Part shown: in pieces, positions 15,673 through 27,676 of the stretch
Layout of the letters: every line of letters starts with the position of its first letter
Position numbering within the stretch: the stretch's first letter is position 1
Notes under the pieces: model-generated
Databases searched by the model: none
What the model was told of the DNA's origin: nothing
Seen by the model: the letters and a program-made list of their open reading frames with translations, nothing else
Translations under genes and position numbers: made by a program
From: CAYNZV01 sp965217095
GTDB lineage: Bacteria; Latescibacterota; UBA2968; UBA8231
Assembly (NCBI GenBank): GCA_965217095.1
Contig: OZ244235.1
Span: forward strand, 3,472,001-3,536,000
DNA: 64,000 nt
Reading direction: 5' to 3'

Positions 15673-15825
15673 GCAAGACTGAAAGAAGGGACGTGATTGG
15701 GGTCGGGCTCGTTTGAAGATGCCCTTTAGTTCGTTTCCGATCCAGCCCATCGAGTGCGGAGAGAATGACCTGTCTTCCAGGACCAACTCTTGACTCGCTC
15801 GGCTTAACTACCATCCTGCGCTACG

Positions 15826-16140
15826 ATGATGCCCGTTCATTTTGATCGCTTCGATGTCTATCACGTCGCCATGCCACTGCTGTACCCGTGGCGGCGCTGA
15901 ACGCCTCGCTTTCCGCCTACAAGGGGAATCAGTTCGCCAAAGCCGGCCTCGAGATCCTGTGGTGGACGCTACAGAGCAAGAAAACGGGGGAGCCCCTGCA
16001 CCGCCTTCTTGGCGGTGAAACGCGGGAGTCGCAGGCAGGAGCGGACTTCGGCGTTCAGGATTCGTTCGATATGCTGCTTGGCAACATCCAAGAGGCGGTC
16101 GACCGAGGTTTTCCCAGAGTCAAGCTCCCGAGTCAGGTCT
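15826..16140 (+). pseudogene. Enolase-superfamily (MenC-like) N-terminal remnant with internal deletion
   Basis: ATG 15826/15829 starts a peptide FDRFDVYHVAMPLLYPWR, like the beginning of o-succinylbenzoate synthase-like enzymes, but it stops at 15898. A second frame resumes with AYKGNQFAKAGLEILWWTL and RLLGGETRESQAGADFGVQ, as in the end of the capping domain, and continues to GFPRVKL. The intervening cap sequence (about 60 residues) is missing, and the catalytic barrel is cut off shortly before the IS1380 element. Non-functional. Confidence 0.7.
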
Positions 16141-16176
16141 ACATGTTCGCGTTTAGATGCAGTATCCCGCACTTAG

Positions 16177-17780
16177 CCTGAATAATTCATGAATCCGCAC
16201 CAAGCGAACGAATTCGGTGCGCTGGTCAATGGCTGGACGTTTTGGTAGCGGGTTGATCGAGTGCTGTCGGTCGTCGAGGTGTTGTCTGGGAGATCTGAGC
16301 CTCTTTTGGATGTCATTGGGACAGTCGGGTCCCTTGGTGGATCGTGTGCGTGGATGTAGTGGGACATCGCAAAGCATCATGAGGTGTCGAGGTTGAGGAC
16401 GACGGTGCGCATCAGATCCTTGAGCGGGTATGACGTCGGAAAGTGAAAACGGACCTTGGTGGCTTGCTCCCGCACGCGGGCGCCGATTTTGAGCACCCGG
16501 AGTTGGATCGTGTTAAAGTTGGACGTCGTCCATTGGGTGCCGCGCATGCCAATCTGTTGGATCGTGTGCAGCAGCACGTAGGCCGCGCTGTGCAGGAAGA
16601 GGCGAAATTGGTTGGCCGAGAAGCGGTGGCAGGAGGTGCGGTCGGACTGCAGGTAGGTCTTGTGATTCTTGATGAAGCCTTCCGACCGCCCACGAGCGCA
16701 GTAGATCTCCTCATACAGAAACTCGGGAGTGCGGTTGCGGATATTGGTCACCACGAAGCGCGGGTTGGCTTTGCCTTGTGTGATCTCGGCCTTGTAGATA
16801 ATCTGGCGCGGTCGGGGCCAGCTCTTGGCCTGATACTCGAAGCGGTCAAAAAGCCGCACCGGTTCATCGCTCTGCTCGGCCAGCGCCGCCACCAGCTCCA
16901 TCAGCGGTTCGCCGAGTGCCTTGAGCTTGTTGTTGATCGCCTGTCCCAGAATGAAATCAATACCGTATCCGTCGCACAGGTCGTGCACCTCAGGGGTGCT
17001 GAAGTGTGAGTCGCCTCGTAAGGTGATCTTCGTCTTCGGCCACACCATGATCAAATGATCCAACACGCGTTTGAGGATGGCTGCCGCCTCTCGGCCTCGC
17101 ATTCTACGACCGGGTCGCAGCAGCGTCGTGATCAATTTGCCCGACTCCCCTTCGTAGAGATGGACCGGAAGGTAGCAATACTCGTCATAGTAGGCATGGA
17201 ACAACGTCAGTTGCTGTGCGCCGTGTGCCGGATCGTCCGTGTCGTCGATGTCGATGGTGAGCTTCTTGGGCGGCTGGTCGTAAGACTCGATGAATATTTC
17301 CAGCAAAGCGAGCCCGATGCGATACAGATCCGAGCGGCTGACACTGTTTTCCAAACGAGACATGGTTGGTTGACTGGCCAAATCGTCTCCCGTCAGAGGC
17401 AGACGGTCGCACGCGGTTTTCAGACCCGGATCGCAACGCAGGTCGTCACTGTCATTGGCGTCCTCGTAGCCACAGGCGATCTGGAATACGCGCTGCCGGA
17501 TGAGGTCAGTATACGTATGGTCGATATAGCTTTGATGTCGACGATCCCGGTGCGGGCTTCCGCTGGTCGCAGAAGCAGGGCGCCCCCATCACTGGTGGTC
17601 ATGCCACCGTCAAAATCAGCTTCGATCTTTTTGCCCGAGATGTTTGCAAACGATAGCGCGATCTGCGAAGTTTCCATCTGCGGTGGCCCTCTTGATTGGT
17701 TGTTGTTTGTGGGTAACCCTAACGTAGGGCAAAACAACCAGTTGTACAGAGGCTCACCGCATTTTTATGAATAATTCAGG
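16177..17780 (-). mobile_element. IS1380-family insertion sequence
   Basis: This element of about 1604 bp has matching ends: CCTGAATAATTCAT at 16177-16190 and its reverse complement at 17767-17780. The flanking four bases are TTAG on the left and CTAG on the right, an imperfect target duplication. It contains one transposase gene on the minus strand, with a frameshift. Size and end sequence fit the IS1380 family. It lies between a truncated enolase-superfamily gene and a truncated nitrilase gene. Confidence 0.88.
16377..17677 (-). pseudogene. IS1380-family transposase, frameshifted
   Basis: The N-terminal part from ATG 17677 reads METSQIALSFANISGKKI and GGMTTSDGGALLL, typical of the family. 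Around 17530-17540 the frame shifts. The rest, starting near LIRQRVFQIACGYEDAND, continues through the DDE core (LTIDIDDTDDPAHG with the first aspartates, TLRGDSHFSTPEV with the second, later YEEIYCARGRSEGFIK with the glutamate region) to the end. All catalytic regions are visible, but they lie in two frames, so the copy is inactive unless the shift is programmed or a sequence error. Confidence 0.85.
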
Positions 17781-17798
17781 CTAGAAGCAACCTCGGGA

Positions 17799-18389
17799 TT
17801 GCCACGGAATTCGATGACCCTGTTCGATCGTTGCGGAAATCGAGTCATGACCTACGCGAAGGTGCATACATGTGACTTCTCACTGGAGGCTGCCTGCTCA
17901 CCAGGCGAAGGTTTTTACGTCGCCAACTTGGATACTCGGCATGGCGACGTAAAGATCGGGGCTATGATATGCTACGACATGGAGTTCCCCGAAAGCGCTC
18001 GGATCCTCATGCTGAAGGGCGCGGAGCTGATAATAGTTCCGACCTCGTGTGACATGAATGAAATCAGAACCTCGATTCTTCAAAGCAGGGCCATGGAGAA
18101 CATGGTGGGGGTAGCCTTGGCAAACTACGTGGGGGAAGCGGGGAGACCAGGTCAGTCAGTCGCTTTCGACGGGATGGTTTATCTCAGAAACGGGAATCTA
18201 AGAGATCATGTGGTGGTCAAGTCAAAAGAAAACGAGGGTGTGTACCTGGCCAACTTCGACTTGGAAGCTATGCGAGAGTATCGGGAAAGCCAGACATGGG
18301 GCAATGCGTTCCGGAAACCGAGGAGGTACCATGACCTCATCTCAACCATGGTCAACCCGCCCTTTGTTAGGAAGGACGCTCGTCGATAG
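17799..18389 (+). pseudogene. Carbon-nitrogen hydrolase (nitrilase superfamily), N-terminally truncated
   Basis: The remaining 196 residues cover the second and third catalytic positions of the Glu-Lys-Cys triad: lysine in TYAKVHTCDF and cysteine in GAMICYDMEFPESAR. The family's N-terminal beta-alpha layers with the catalytic glutamate are missing, because the gene begins 19 bp after the IS1380 end. A TTG at 17799 could start translation, but the product would lack the triad glutamate. It probably decayed after insertion of the IS with an adjacent deletion. The C-terminus is intact. Confidence 0.7.
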
Positions 18390-18602
18390 CTGTAAAACTG
18401 AGGGACGGGCCTGCGTGAAGACACGAAGGGAAGAGGAAGTACTGGCACTAATCCTCAGTTTCGCCCAAGCCGACGACCGCCACTACGTGGTAATTTGAAG
18501 CGCGGCTGGAAACCGCAGGTCATCCAGGCTCGGCTAGCATAGTAGGCGCGCAAGCAAGCTCAACTAACCTAATTCAAGGGATATGGGAGGCTCGCTGAAC
18601 AC
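18390..18602. other. Intergenic region, nothing recognised
   Basis: About 210 bases with short interrupted frames and no visible RNA gene or terminator. Confidence 0.35.
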
Positions 18603-18920
18603 ATGTCCAGCGAGCTGAAGCTGACAGTTACCAAGAGCCGGTCGCTGTCAGCCCTTGATTGGCGAGCCCTGGTGGAGCTCTGCAATTGTTCATACGAAGA
18701 AGATCTCGAAGCACTGCTAGAAACGCACAGAGGGGGCACACACGTCATTGGTCGAATTGGTGAAGACCTTGTGAGTTACGCCATGTGGGTCCAACGTGCG
18801 CTGCAATGTCGAATTAACCCATTACTCAGCACTGCGTATGTTGAGGCCGTCGCTAGCCCGGACGACCTGGACATCAAGGGTAGCCTCTCGGCCGATTGGC
18901 GCGAGATGGAGCCGTGGTAG
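18603..18920 (+). pseudogene. GNAT acetyltransferase N-terminal fragment, AAC(2')-like
   Basis: The 105-residue product matches only the first half of GNAT enzymes related to aminoglycoside 2'-N-acetyltransferases (VSYAMWVQRALQCRINPLL, TAYVEAVAS). It then ends in unrelated residues before a TAG at 18918-18920. The acetyl-CoA binding motif (R/QxxGxG/A) that should follow TAYVEAVA is missing. It is likely a truncated gene. No resistance function can be inferred. Confidence 0.55.
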
Positions 18921-18925
18921 CGTAG

Positions 18926-19522
18926 ATGACAGAAAATGAATCGACACGCCCGCCCAAGGCGAGCACGCCGATGACCGAGGAACAGATCATTGCTGCCACG
19001 GTCGGGGAAAGGCTCCCCTCGAACAGCACGATTCACCTGGCTCCGTACGATCCAGCGTGGCCGTCGCTATTCCTTCGATTAGAGCAGCAGATACGTGAAG
19101 CACTCGAAGATAAGACACGGCTTCTGGAGCATGTGGGATCGACATCGGTACCCAATTTGTCGGCAAAGCCGGTTATCGACATGCTACTTGCTGTGGAGGA
19201 TTCAAGCGATGAGTCGTCGTACGTCAAACCATTGGAGAAAAAGGGATACACACTACGCGTCCGAGAACCGGATTGGTATGAGCACCGGCTGTTGAATCCA
19301 CCGGATGTGCCTGGGCATCTGCACGTCTTCTCTGACGGGTGTGAAGAAATTGAGCAGATGCTGTTGTTCCGCGATCGGCTGCGGCAGCATGCTGAGGATA
19401 GGTTGCTCTACGAGGAGACCAAACGCGAACTTGCGGCTCGTACCTGGAGGTACACGCAGAACTATGCCGATGCCAAGTCCGAAGTCGTCCAGGAGATATT
19501 GACGCGCGCGCGCGCAAACTAA
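18926..19522 (+). CDS. GrpB family protein
   Basis: This 198-residue member of the GrpB/UPF0157 family is related to minimal nucleotidyltransferases. Family signatures are HLAPYDPAWPSLFLRLE, LLEHVGSTSVPNLSAKPVID, HLHVFSDG and LLFRDRLRQHAEDRLLYEE. Length is normal for the family. It starts only a few bases after the truncated acetyltransferase. The biochemical role is not established for most members. Confidence 0.88.
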   Translation: MTENESTRPPKASTPMTEEQIIAATVGERLPSNSTIHLAPYDPAWPSLFLRLEQQIREALEDKTRLLEHVGSTSVPNLSAKPVIDMLLAVEDSSDESSYVKPLEKKGYTLRVREPDWYEHRLLNPPDVPGHLHVFSDGCEEIEQMLLFRDRLRQHAEDRLLYEETKRELAARTWRYTQNYADAKSEVVQEILTRARAN

Positions 19523-19584
19523 ACTCGATAGCGCCAATCATAGTGTGCGATCCGCCAACGGTGAATTCGTCGATATGGTGGATG

Positions 19585-21377
<1,793 letters not shown>

Positions 21378-21537
21378 CGTGGGTTACGCCCCTTTACACC
21401 TTCTTTTGAGGTCTTTCCCATCTTTTGCCAAAAATGGGATTCCAGAAGGCGCATTGCCTCCAATGCGTTCAAGATTCCAACCGACCGCCATTATAATTAG
21501 CTTTATTGCCAGCAATTCTCTCCGTGCCAAGCATGCC

Positions 21538-22236
21538 ATGTCGATGCCTGACTTCATCAAACCCATATCCATCGCCATCCCCGCCGGCGACTTCTTGATG
21601 GGCAGCGACCGGCACGGTAGCAACGAAAAGCCCGTTCGCCGCGTTTGGGTTGACGCGTTCGCGCTCTCCAAATACCCCGTCACTCGGCGCGATTACAGCC
21701 TCTTCACTGCAGCTACTTGCCGCGCGCCTCCGATCTTCTGGGACGAGCCGCAATTCCAACACCCTGACCAACCCGTTGTCGGCACCAACTGGTTTGACGC
21801 CGTAGCCTACTGCGAATGGTTGTCTACCGTGACCGCCAGGTGCTACCGGTTACCTACCGAAGCAGAGCGCGAAAAAGCGGCTCGAGGCGGTCTGGAAGGG
21901 ACCGCCTATCCCTGGGGTGCTCATCTGCCTGCCGACCACCAGGGCGGACGCGACGCGCCGCTGCACTGTGTTGGTCTCGACGGTCCCAATGGCTACGGCC
22001 TCTACAACATGTCGGCCGGCGTGCATGAGTGGTGCTCCGACTTCTACGATAAAGCCTACTACACCTACTCCCCGGACCGCAACCCGTCGGGGCCGGCTTC
22101 GGGCAACCGGCGTGTCGGTCGCGGGGGTTCCTGGCGCCACCAGATCTGCTTCTCGCGCTGCGCCGCACGCTCGAGCCTGGCCCCCGACAAACAGTTCAGC
22201 GACTTCGGGTTTCGCTGCGCGCTGACCGAGGGATAG
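21538..22236 (+). CDS. Formylglycine-generating enzyme (FGE/SUMF1) family protein
   Basis: A 232-residue protein with the FGE-sulfatase domain: IPAGDFLMGSD, ALSKYPVTRRDY, NWFDAVAYCEWLS, RLPTEAEREKAARGG, YPWGAH, GLYNMSAGVHEWCSD, RVGRGGSW and FGFRCA. FGEs oxidise the active-site Cys of sulfatases to formylglycine; related proteins do other oxidative chemistry (EgtB-like). The C-terminal FSRCAARS keeps one cysteine of the copper-binding pair region. Only that cysteine is evident there, so activation of sulfatases is not certain. ATG 21538 is chosen as the first start upstream of the domain. It fits the sulfatase remnant at 12.7 kb. Confidence 0.8.
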   Translation: MSMPDFIKPISIAIPAGDFLMGSDRHGSNEKPVRRVWVDAFALSKYPVTRRDYSLFTAATCRAPPIFWDEPQFQHPDQPVVGTNWFDAVAYCEWLSTVTARCYRLPTEAEREKAARGGLEGTAYPWGAHLPADHQGGRDAPLHCVGLDGPNGYGLYNMSAGVHEWCSDFYDKAYYTYSPDRNPSGPASGNRRVGRGGSWRHQICFSRCAARSSLAPDKQFSDFGFRCALTEG

Positions 22237-22287
22237 GCATGTATTGCAAAACGCTCTTGGAGGATGCCATCATAGAAAGGTAACATC

Positions 22288-23821
22288 ATGAGTGAAACAC
22301 CATTGGTTCGTCAACCGTTTCTGGACTGGTACGATATCTGGGCGGGTCAGGCCAAGGTCAATGAGAACAATGAGACCTGGCTGAAGGATCCACCTGTAGG
22401 GGTAAAGCTGTCGGTGCAGCAGGCACGCAGAGCGGATATTTTCTTCCGCTCTGAAAAGCCCTGGGAACAGGTGCGTATGGTCTATCCGTGCGTCCTGCTG
22501 GACAACGGCCTTTACCGGATGTAGTTCTGGACTTGGGGCGAGGGGGAGGCGAGGGCGCGCTTCAATGGCTATGCAGAAAGCAGGGACGGCTTTCACTGGG
22601 AACGTCCGGAGCTGGGCTTGGTAGAATACGAGGGCTCCAGTGCCAACAATCTGCTTTCGCGTCACGATTATTTCGAGATCAACTCCGTTTTCGCGGATCC
22701 CAATGGCGCGGCCGTCGAACGCTACAAAGCCATTGGCACCAAAACGGTATTCTATCGCGACGGCAAACCGGATGCGGAAATGGACTGGGAGAAATTTGGC
22801 GAGCTTCGCGCCAAGACCGGCCACACAGGCGATCCCACGGTCAACGCCATGAAGCTAGTGGAGGAGCAGTTCGGGGTCAGGCGGGACAATGTCGTGCAGG
22901 GAGCGGTTTCCGCCGACGGATTGCGGTGGCGCGTGTTAGACGAACCCCTGGTCAACGTCGGCAATAGCGTTCTCGACACCCAGAACGTCGCTACCTACGA
23001 GCCGGAAACCGGAGAGTACTCGGCTTATCTACGCGGCATGTTTCACAAAGAGAACGAATTCGGTTACGGCGCGCGGCGGTGCGTGCGCAAGACCGCTGGC
23101 AAGGAATTCGGCAATTGGTCAGCGCCCCGCTATGTCCTGGTGGCGGATCCGCAAGATCACGTCTCCGACGATATCTACACCTCCTGTTACTGCCCCTATC
23201 CTGGCGTGCCCGGATTGCACCTGATGTTTCCGTCCATATATCATCGGCTCGACTCCGAGCAGGACGTGCAGCTGGCAGTGAGCCGGGACGGTTGGCACTG
23301 GGTGCGGCCCGAGCGCAAAGCGATTATCAATCTCGAAAGCGATACCGGCCACTATTCCAGAATCCGCTCCGGTCCGAACCTCGTGCCGCTCAACGACGAG
23401 GAATGGGGGCTGCCACGACTGCCGCTACAGCCGTCATGATAACGGTCCGGCAGAGCTGCCTGAGGGCGAATTCCGTTGGGCGGTGTGGAAACGCGACCGC
23501 CTGGTGGCTCTGGAGGCGCCGATCGAGGGAAAGGCGACTACCATCGCGCGTATCTGCCAAGGCCGAGAACTGCGCCTGAACTTTCAGACGAACAGGGCGG
23601 GATGGATCAAGGTGGAGATCGTGACGCCGCCCACCGAACCGAATAAATCCATCGATGCGCTGGAAGGGTTCAGCCTGGCGGAGGCGGATGCCTTGTCTGG
23701 AGACGAGCTCGATCAGGTGGTGACGTGGAACGGGAAGAGCGATCTTTCTTCGTTGCGGGGAAAACAGCTGGCGCTGCGTCTGCACATGGCCCGGGCCAAG
23801 GTCTTTTCCGTCGCCATCTAG
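22288..23821 (+). pseudogene. GH32/GH43-like five-bladed propeller protein, broken
   Basis: The reading frame begins well (ATG 22288 after GAAAGG) but meets a TAG at 22522-22524 in VLLDNGLYRM-stop-FWTWGEG, where a Trp codon would fit the context. It then runs open to about 23435, where a frameshift separates LVPLNDEEWGLP from the tail (WKRDRLVALEAP through the C-terminal beta-sandwich-like LALRLHMARAKVFSVAI). Segments such as GYAESRDGFHWERPELGL, AVSADGLRWRVLDEP and AVSRDGWHWVRP resemble GH32/43/68-type hydrolase superfamily proteins. Two lesions in otherwise good sequence indicate recent decay. Confidence 0.75.
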
Positions 23822-23867
23822 CTGCCGTTGGACGGTGCGTCTCGCTTGTATAAGGGAATCTCTAGAT

Positions 23868-24911
23868 ATGGATATACCTGACTCCCGCTCCCTGCCCGAG
23901 GTTATCGAAAACGTTGCCGAATTGGAAGAGCTTCTCTCCACTCCCACAACGGCGCTGGTGGAGGAGTTTGGCCGTTTGGAAGGTGATATACTGATTTTGG
24001 GTGTCGGTGGAAAGGTGGGACCGACTCTGGCCCGGATGGCCAAACGCGCCGCTCCGGAGAAACGCGTGATTGGTGTGGCGCGCTTTTCCGACCCCAAGAT
24101 ACAACAGCGGTTGGAAGAGTACGGAATAGAGACCATTGCGATCGATCTCCTGGACCGCAGCGCCGTACAGACTCTCCCACGCCTGGAAAATGTCGTCTAT
24201 ATGGCGGGGAAGAAATTTGGCACTGCCGGATCCGAGCCCGATACCTGGGCTATGAACGCCGTGGTCCCTGCACATGTTGGTGAAATTCTAAACAGAACGC
24301 GTTTTGTGGCCTTTTCCACCTTGTGTGTATATCCTTTTGCCGAGGTAGCTGGTCCCGGCAGTGCACCACACACCCATCCACCCGAACCCCTTGGCGAATA
24401 CGCCAATTCGTGCGTGGCGCGCGAACGTATCTTTCAATATTACTCCAAGCAAAGCGACAGCCCCGGTCGGTTGGCGCGCTTGAACTATGCCATTGATTTG
24501 CGTTATGGCGTTCTTCACGATGTCGCTTTGAAGGTTCTAAATGAGCAACCCATTGATATCCGGACGGGCGTAGCCAATGTAATCTGGCAGGGGGATTCCA
24601 CTGCTCAGATCCTGCGTTGTCTACACCATGGTACTGTCCCTGCAACCGCTATCAATATCGGCGCTGAAGAGCCGGCAGAAATCAGATACGTGGCCCGGCG
24701 TTTCGGAGAGGTATTTGGAATCGAGCCGATCTTTGAGGGCGAAGAGGCTGATATAGCCTGGCACAGCGATTCTACGGAAGCCAACGGACTGTTTGGTTCT
24801 CCCGCAGTCGATCTTGATACCATGATCCGCTGGAACGCCGACTGGATTCAGAAAGGTGGAGAATTGTATAACAAGCCAACGCATTACGAACAGCGCGAGG
24901 GCAAATTCTAG
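23868..24911 (+). CDS. NAD-dependent epimerase/dehydratase-like (extended SDR) protein
   Basis: 347 residues with a Rossmann N-terminus (ILILGVGGKVGPTLA, nucleotide-binding glycines at about 45-51) and later FVAFSTLCVYPFAEVAG and NIGAEEPAEIRYVARRFGEVFGIEP, as in sugar-nucleotide epimerases/dehydratases. The catalytic Y-x-x-x-K motif is not canonical: the segment is GEYANSCVARERIF, with Cys at the lysine position, so the reaction may differ or be lost. ATG 23868 is preceded by AAGGGA. It follows the broken hydrolase closely and probably belonged to the same sugar operon. Confidence 0.78.
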   Translation: MDIPDSRSLPEVIENVAELEELLSTPTTALVEEFGRLEGDILILGVGGKVGPTLARMAKRAAPEKRVIGVARFSDPKIQQRLEEYGIETIAIDLLDRSAVQTLPRLENVVYMAGKKFGTAGSEPDTWAMNAVVPAHVGEILNRTRFVAFSTLCVYPFAEVAGPGSAPHTHPPEPLGEYANSCVARERIFQYYSKQSDSPGRLARLNYAIDLRYGVLHDVALKVLNEQPIDIRTGVANVIWQGDSTAQILRCLHHGTVPATAINIGAEEPAEIRYVARRFGEVFGIEPIFEGEEADIAWHSDSTEANGLFGSPAVDLDTMIRWNADWIQKGGELYNKPTHYEQREGKF

Positions 24912-25064
24912 CCAGAATGTCGAAGACGTGTCGGCTATCTACGAGGAATTCAAACAAGCAGGCATCTCGGTCGGAAGATTCTTGATCAAACCTGGGGCAA
25001 TCTCGAGTTCGCATTTGAGGATCCAGATGGAAACGCCCTTTGTATCGCACAGCACAAAGGTTAA
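24910..25064 (+). pseudogene. Glyoxalase/VOC-family C-terminal remnant
   Basis: Two short stretches in different frames, NVEDVSAIYEEFKQAGIS and WGNLEFAFEDPDGNALCIAQ, form the last third of a glyoxalase/bleomycin-resistance-fold protein, with the shift at about 24975. The N-terminal part is missing. The fragment begins at the stop codon of the epimerase-like gene. Confidence 0.6.
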
Positions 25065-25237
25065 GAACCCCGGTGGACTGAGCCTACCAACCTCGAGAGG
25101 CACTGACAGCGTTTTGAACCCCGCAGCAACCGGCCAAGGTGATGTCTTTCAGATCGTCCAACCTGGGATTTGAAGCCTCACATCTGGTAAGTTGTCAGCG
25201 TCTTGCCATCAATCTCATTTTGCGATATATTGACTAG

Positions 25238-25525
25238 GTGCACGTGATCTCGCGGAAAGCCCTGAGGGTGTTCTGGAATCAACATCCTGAAAGCAGAGGC
25301 CCCCTGGCTCGTTGGTTCAAAATCGTGCGGCAGACAGAGTTCAGCAATTTCAACGCGTTGCGCGACACGTTCCCTTCGGCTGACAAGGTCGGAGACCTGG
25401 TCGTGTTCAACATCGCCGGCAATAAATACCGTTTGATCGCCTCCATTCACTTCAACAGAGGCAAGGTATACGTACGCCACGTGCTCACACACAATGAATA
25501 CGACCGCAGAGGATGGCAGGTATGA
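25238..25525 (+). CDS. higB: HigB-type toxin
   Basis: A 95-residue RelE-superfamily mRNA interferase of the HigB family, which cleaves mRNA on the ribosome when its antitoxin is depleted. Family-typical segments are ISRKALRVFW, DTFPSADKVGDLVVFNIAGNKYRLIASIHF and GKVYVRHVLTHNEYDR. The start is GTG 25238. It overlaps the antitoxin by four bases (ATGA at 25522-25525). This toxin-first order is typical of HigBA. Expression is normally autoregulated by the antitoxin. Confidence 0.9.
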   Translation: MHVISRKALRVFWNQHPESRGPLARWFKIVRQTEFSNFNALRDTFPSADKVGDLVVFNIAGNKYRLIASIHFNRGKVYVRHVLTHNEYDRRGWQV

Positions 25526-25920
25526 GTGTCATTGCACCACAACTTCGACGATCATGGAACAATATAAGCCCTTTGCTCCGGATTCAGAACGAGGAAGAAT
25601 ACGATAAGGCTGTCGAGCGACTCAACGGTCTTATTGATGAGGTCGGAACTGATGAAAAGCATCCGCTCTATTCTCTGCTCGATACCCTCGGAACCGTTGT
25701 GCATGCCTACGAGGAGAAACACCATGCAATGCCCAGGGCCAAGGCGCCCGACCTACTTCGGCTCCTCATGGAGGAGCACGGGCTGACGCAGTCGGACTTA
25801 CCCGACGTTGGTTCCCAAGGTGTCGTCTCAGAGATCCTGGCGGGCAAACGCGACCTGAATGTCAGACACATTCGCGCTCTGTCGAAGCGATTCAAGGTCT
25901 CCCCCTCTGTGTTCATGTAG
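25522..25920 (+). CDS. higA: HigA-type antitoxin
   Basis: A 132-residue partner of HigB with a C-terminal helix-turn-helix (LTQSDLPDVGSQGVVSEILAGK, then LNVRHIRALSKRF), preceded by an acidic helical N-terminus. ATG 25522 is chosen over ATG 25513 because it gives the classic ATGA overlap with higB. It should neutralise HigB and repress the operon. Confidence 0.9.
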   Translation: MSVIAPQLRRSWNNISPLLRIQNEEEYDKAVERLNGLIDEVGTDEKHPLYSLLDTLGTVVHAYEEKHHAMPRAKAPDLLRLLMEEHGLTQSDLPDVGSQGVVSEILAGKRDLNVRHIRALSKRFKVSPSVFM

Positions 25921-26002
25921 GCACCGGCGCGCAATTTAAAAGAGACAGTGCCGCCAACAACAACATTGTTACGCCGGTCCACGCCAGTAGACTGACGACA
26001 CT

Positions 26003-26768
26003 ATGAACGACTACCACGCCGCGAATAGAACTCGCTGGAATCTAGCGTCCCCCCAGTGGGCGAGAATGCATGATAGGCGGGGTACGTGGCGTATTGCCCA
26101 TCAACAACCCGAAGCTGTCTTCCTCGAGCAAGAAATCGAACTGATTGGTTCCGTCCGCAACAAGGACGTTTGTGTTCTTGGAAGCGGCGATAATCTCGCG
26201 GTATTCGCGTTGGCAGGAATGGGCGCCCGTGTGACTTCAGTTGATATTTCAGTTGAACAGTTGGGGGTAGCTCGAAGGCGCTTCGAAGAAGCTTGGCTTG
26301 ATTGTAAACTATGTTGAAGCCGACGTTTCAGACCTTGGCTGCCTGGAGAATTCAAGTTTCGATCTCGTTTATACCGGGGGTCATGTCGGAGTCTGGGTCT
26401 CAGACCTCCGGGCCTACTATCGCGAGGCGATTAGAATATTGCGCTCGAAGGGTCTTCTCCTGATCAACGAATACCACCCGTTCAGAAGGATTTGGAAAGA
26501 TCTGGATACAGCCTTGGAGGTTCAGTACAGCTATTTCGACAATGAACCACGTAAGTACAACGCTTCGGATAATCTACTGGAAAAGTCACCAGGAGACGCA
26601 GTGCAGTATGAGTTCCACTGGACAGTTTCCCAGTATCTTAATGCAGTTATCGAGCAGGGCATAAATCTGGTAAGGTTTGAGGAGATCGGCGATGCGGCTG
26701 AAGGGTGGGAGTACGCTCCACTGCAAGGACTGCCTCAAATGCTGCTCTTAGCTGGCAGAAAACCCTGA
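26003..26768 (+). pseudogene. Class I SAM-dependent methyltransferase, single frameshift
   Basis: The N-terminal part carries motif I (VCVLGSGDNLAVFALAGMGARV) and VDISVEQLGVARRR. At about 26290 the frame changes. The remainder, starting from KLGLIVNYVEADVSDLGCL, continues through LVYTGGHVGVWVSDLRAYYREAIRILR to LQGLPQMLLLAGRKP in the other frame. The whole domain is present, so the gene is either freshly inactivated or affected by a sequence error. The substrate is unknown. Confidence 0.75.
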
Positions 26769-26860
26769 AATTGCAAATTGACCTTGATCAACGTGGCCAG
26801 TCGCAATGGAAAAATCGATCGACAGGATTAGGAGATTAGTAGCTGACACCTGCTGACAAC

Positions 26861-27676
26861 ATGAACCAAGAGACAACTCTGGAACCGGATGAGATGCTCA
26901 ATCTCGGCGAGATCAGTATTCTACATCCAGAGGAAACGTTTGCTTTGACTCCGGCCAGCCTCGTCGCGATCAGAGCGATCGCTGAGAACCAGAACATGCT
27001 GAGCGGTGTAGGCATTGACTGGGGTAGCGGTTCAGGATGTCTAGCCATCGTCGCAGCTAGAATCCCATCGGTAGTGGAAGTTTTTGGTTTGGAAATATCC
27101 CCAAGCAACGTGGAGATTGCTCAAGCTAATGCTCAGGAAAACTCAGTTGGGGACAAAGTTCGTTTCATGCTGGCAGACTCGTACCTACCTCATGCGCATC
27201 CGCACCGAACTGCACTCCACACACTTCGCGGTCAGGTAGATTTCGTGCTGTCAAACCCGCCTTCCAGCGAAGACGACGGGTTTGAGTACCGGCGAATTGT
27301 TTTGAGGGGCGCCAGGGAGTTCCTTCGAACCGGAGGGGTCGTTTTCCTCAGCATCTCCTACCAGTACGGGCTAGAGAGGATCGAACGTCTGACAACCGAC
27401 GTAGTCGGATTTAGGTATGGTGGCGTCCTGGCAACGACCGATTGGGTTCCTTTTGACCTGTCCCGTCCTGACCTTATTCACTGCTTAGAGTTGTATGCTG
27501 ACGAGGAACAAAGTGGCGGCCCGGAATATTCGTTCGCAGCCCTTGAAAATCCTCAGAACCCGCTGAATGCCCAAGGTGCGTTGGAGCGCTTCCGCCAAAC
27601 CAGGAGAAACCCTTTCTCGAAATGGCAGACGCATCTGTTCGTACGGGAATCGGAGGCAAACACTCCGAAGTGCTGA
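26861..27676 (+). CDS. HemK/PrmC-like class I methyltransferase
   Basis: 271 residues with SAM-binding IDWGSGSGCLAIVAARIPS (about 49-68), acidic motif GLEISPSNVEIAQANA, and the catalytic NPP motif in FVLSNPPSS (about 125-133), as in N5-glutamine and small-molecule N-methyltransferases. The tyrosine of the common NPPY is replaced by serine, so the substrate may not be a release factor. ATG 26861 gives a product starting just before the domain. Confidence 0.8.
   Translation: MNQETTLEPDEMLNLGEISILHPEETFALTPASLVAIRAIAENQNMLSGVGIDWGSGSGCLAIVAARIPSVVEVFGLEISPSNVEIAQANAQENSVGDKVRFMLADSYLPHAHPHRTALHTLRGQVDFVLSNPPSSEDDGFEYRRIVLRGAREFLRTGGVVFLSISYQYGLERIERLTTDVVGFRYGGVLATTDWVPFDLSRPDLIHCLELYADEEQSGGPEYSFAALENPQNPLNAQGALERFRQTRRNPFSKWQTHLFVRESEANTPKC

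Noticed and set aside
14285..15814. 509-codon frame on the minus strand overlapping the DUF6785 gene in another phase
   Set aside because: It is rich in Arg, Pro, Gly and His with no domain. The membrane protein in the other phase has clear helices and family-like segments.
18603..18920. Functional aminoglycoside acetyltransferase
   Set aside because: The acetyl-CoA binding half is missing.
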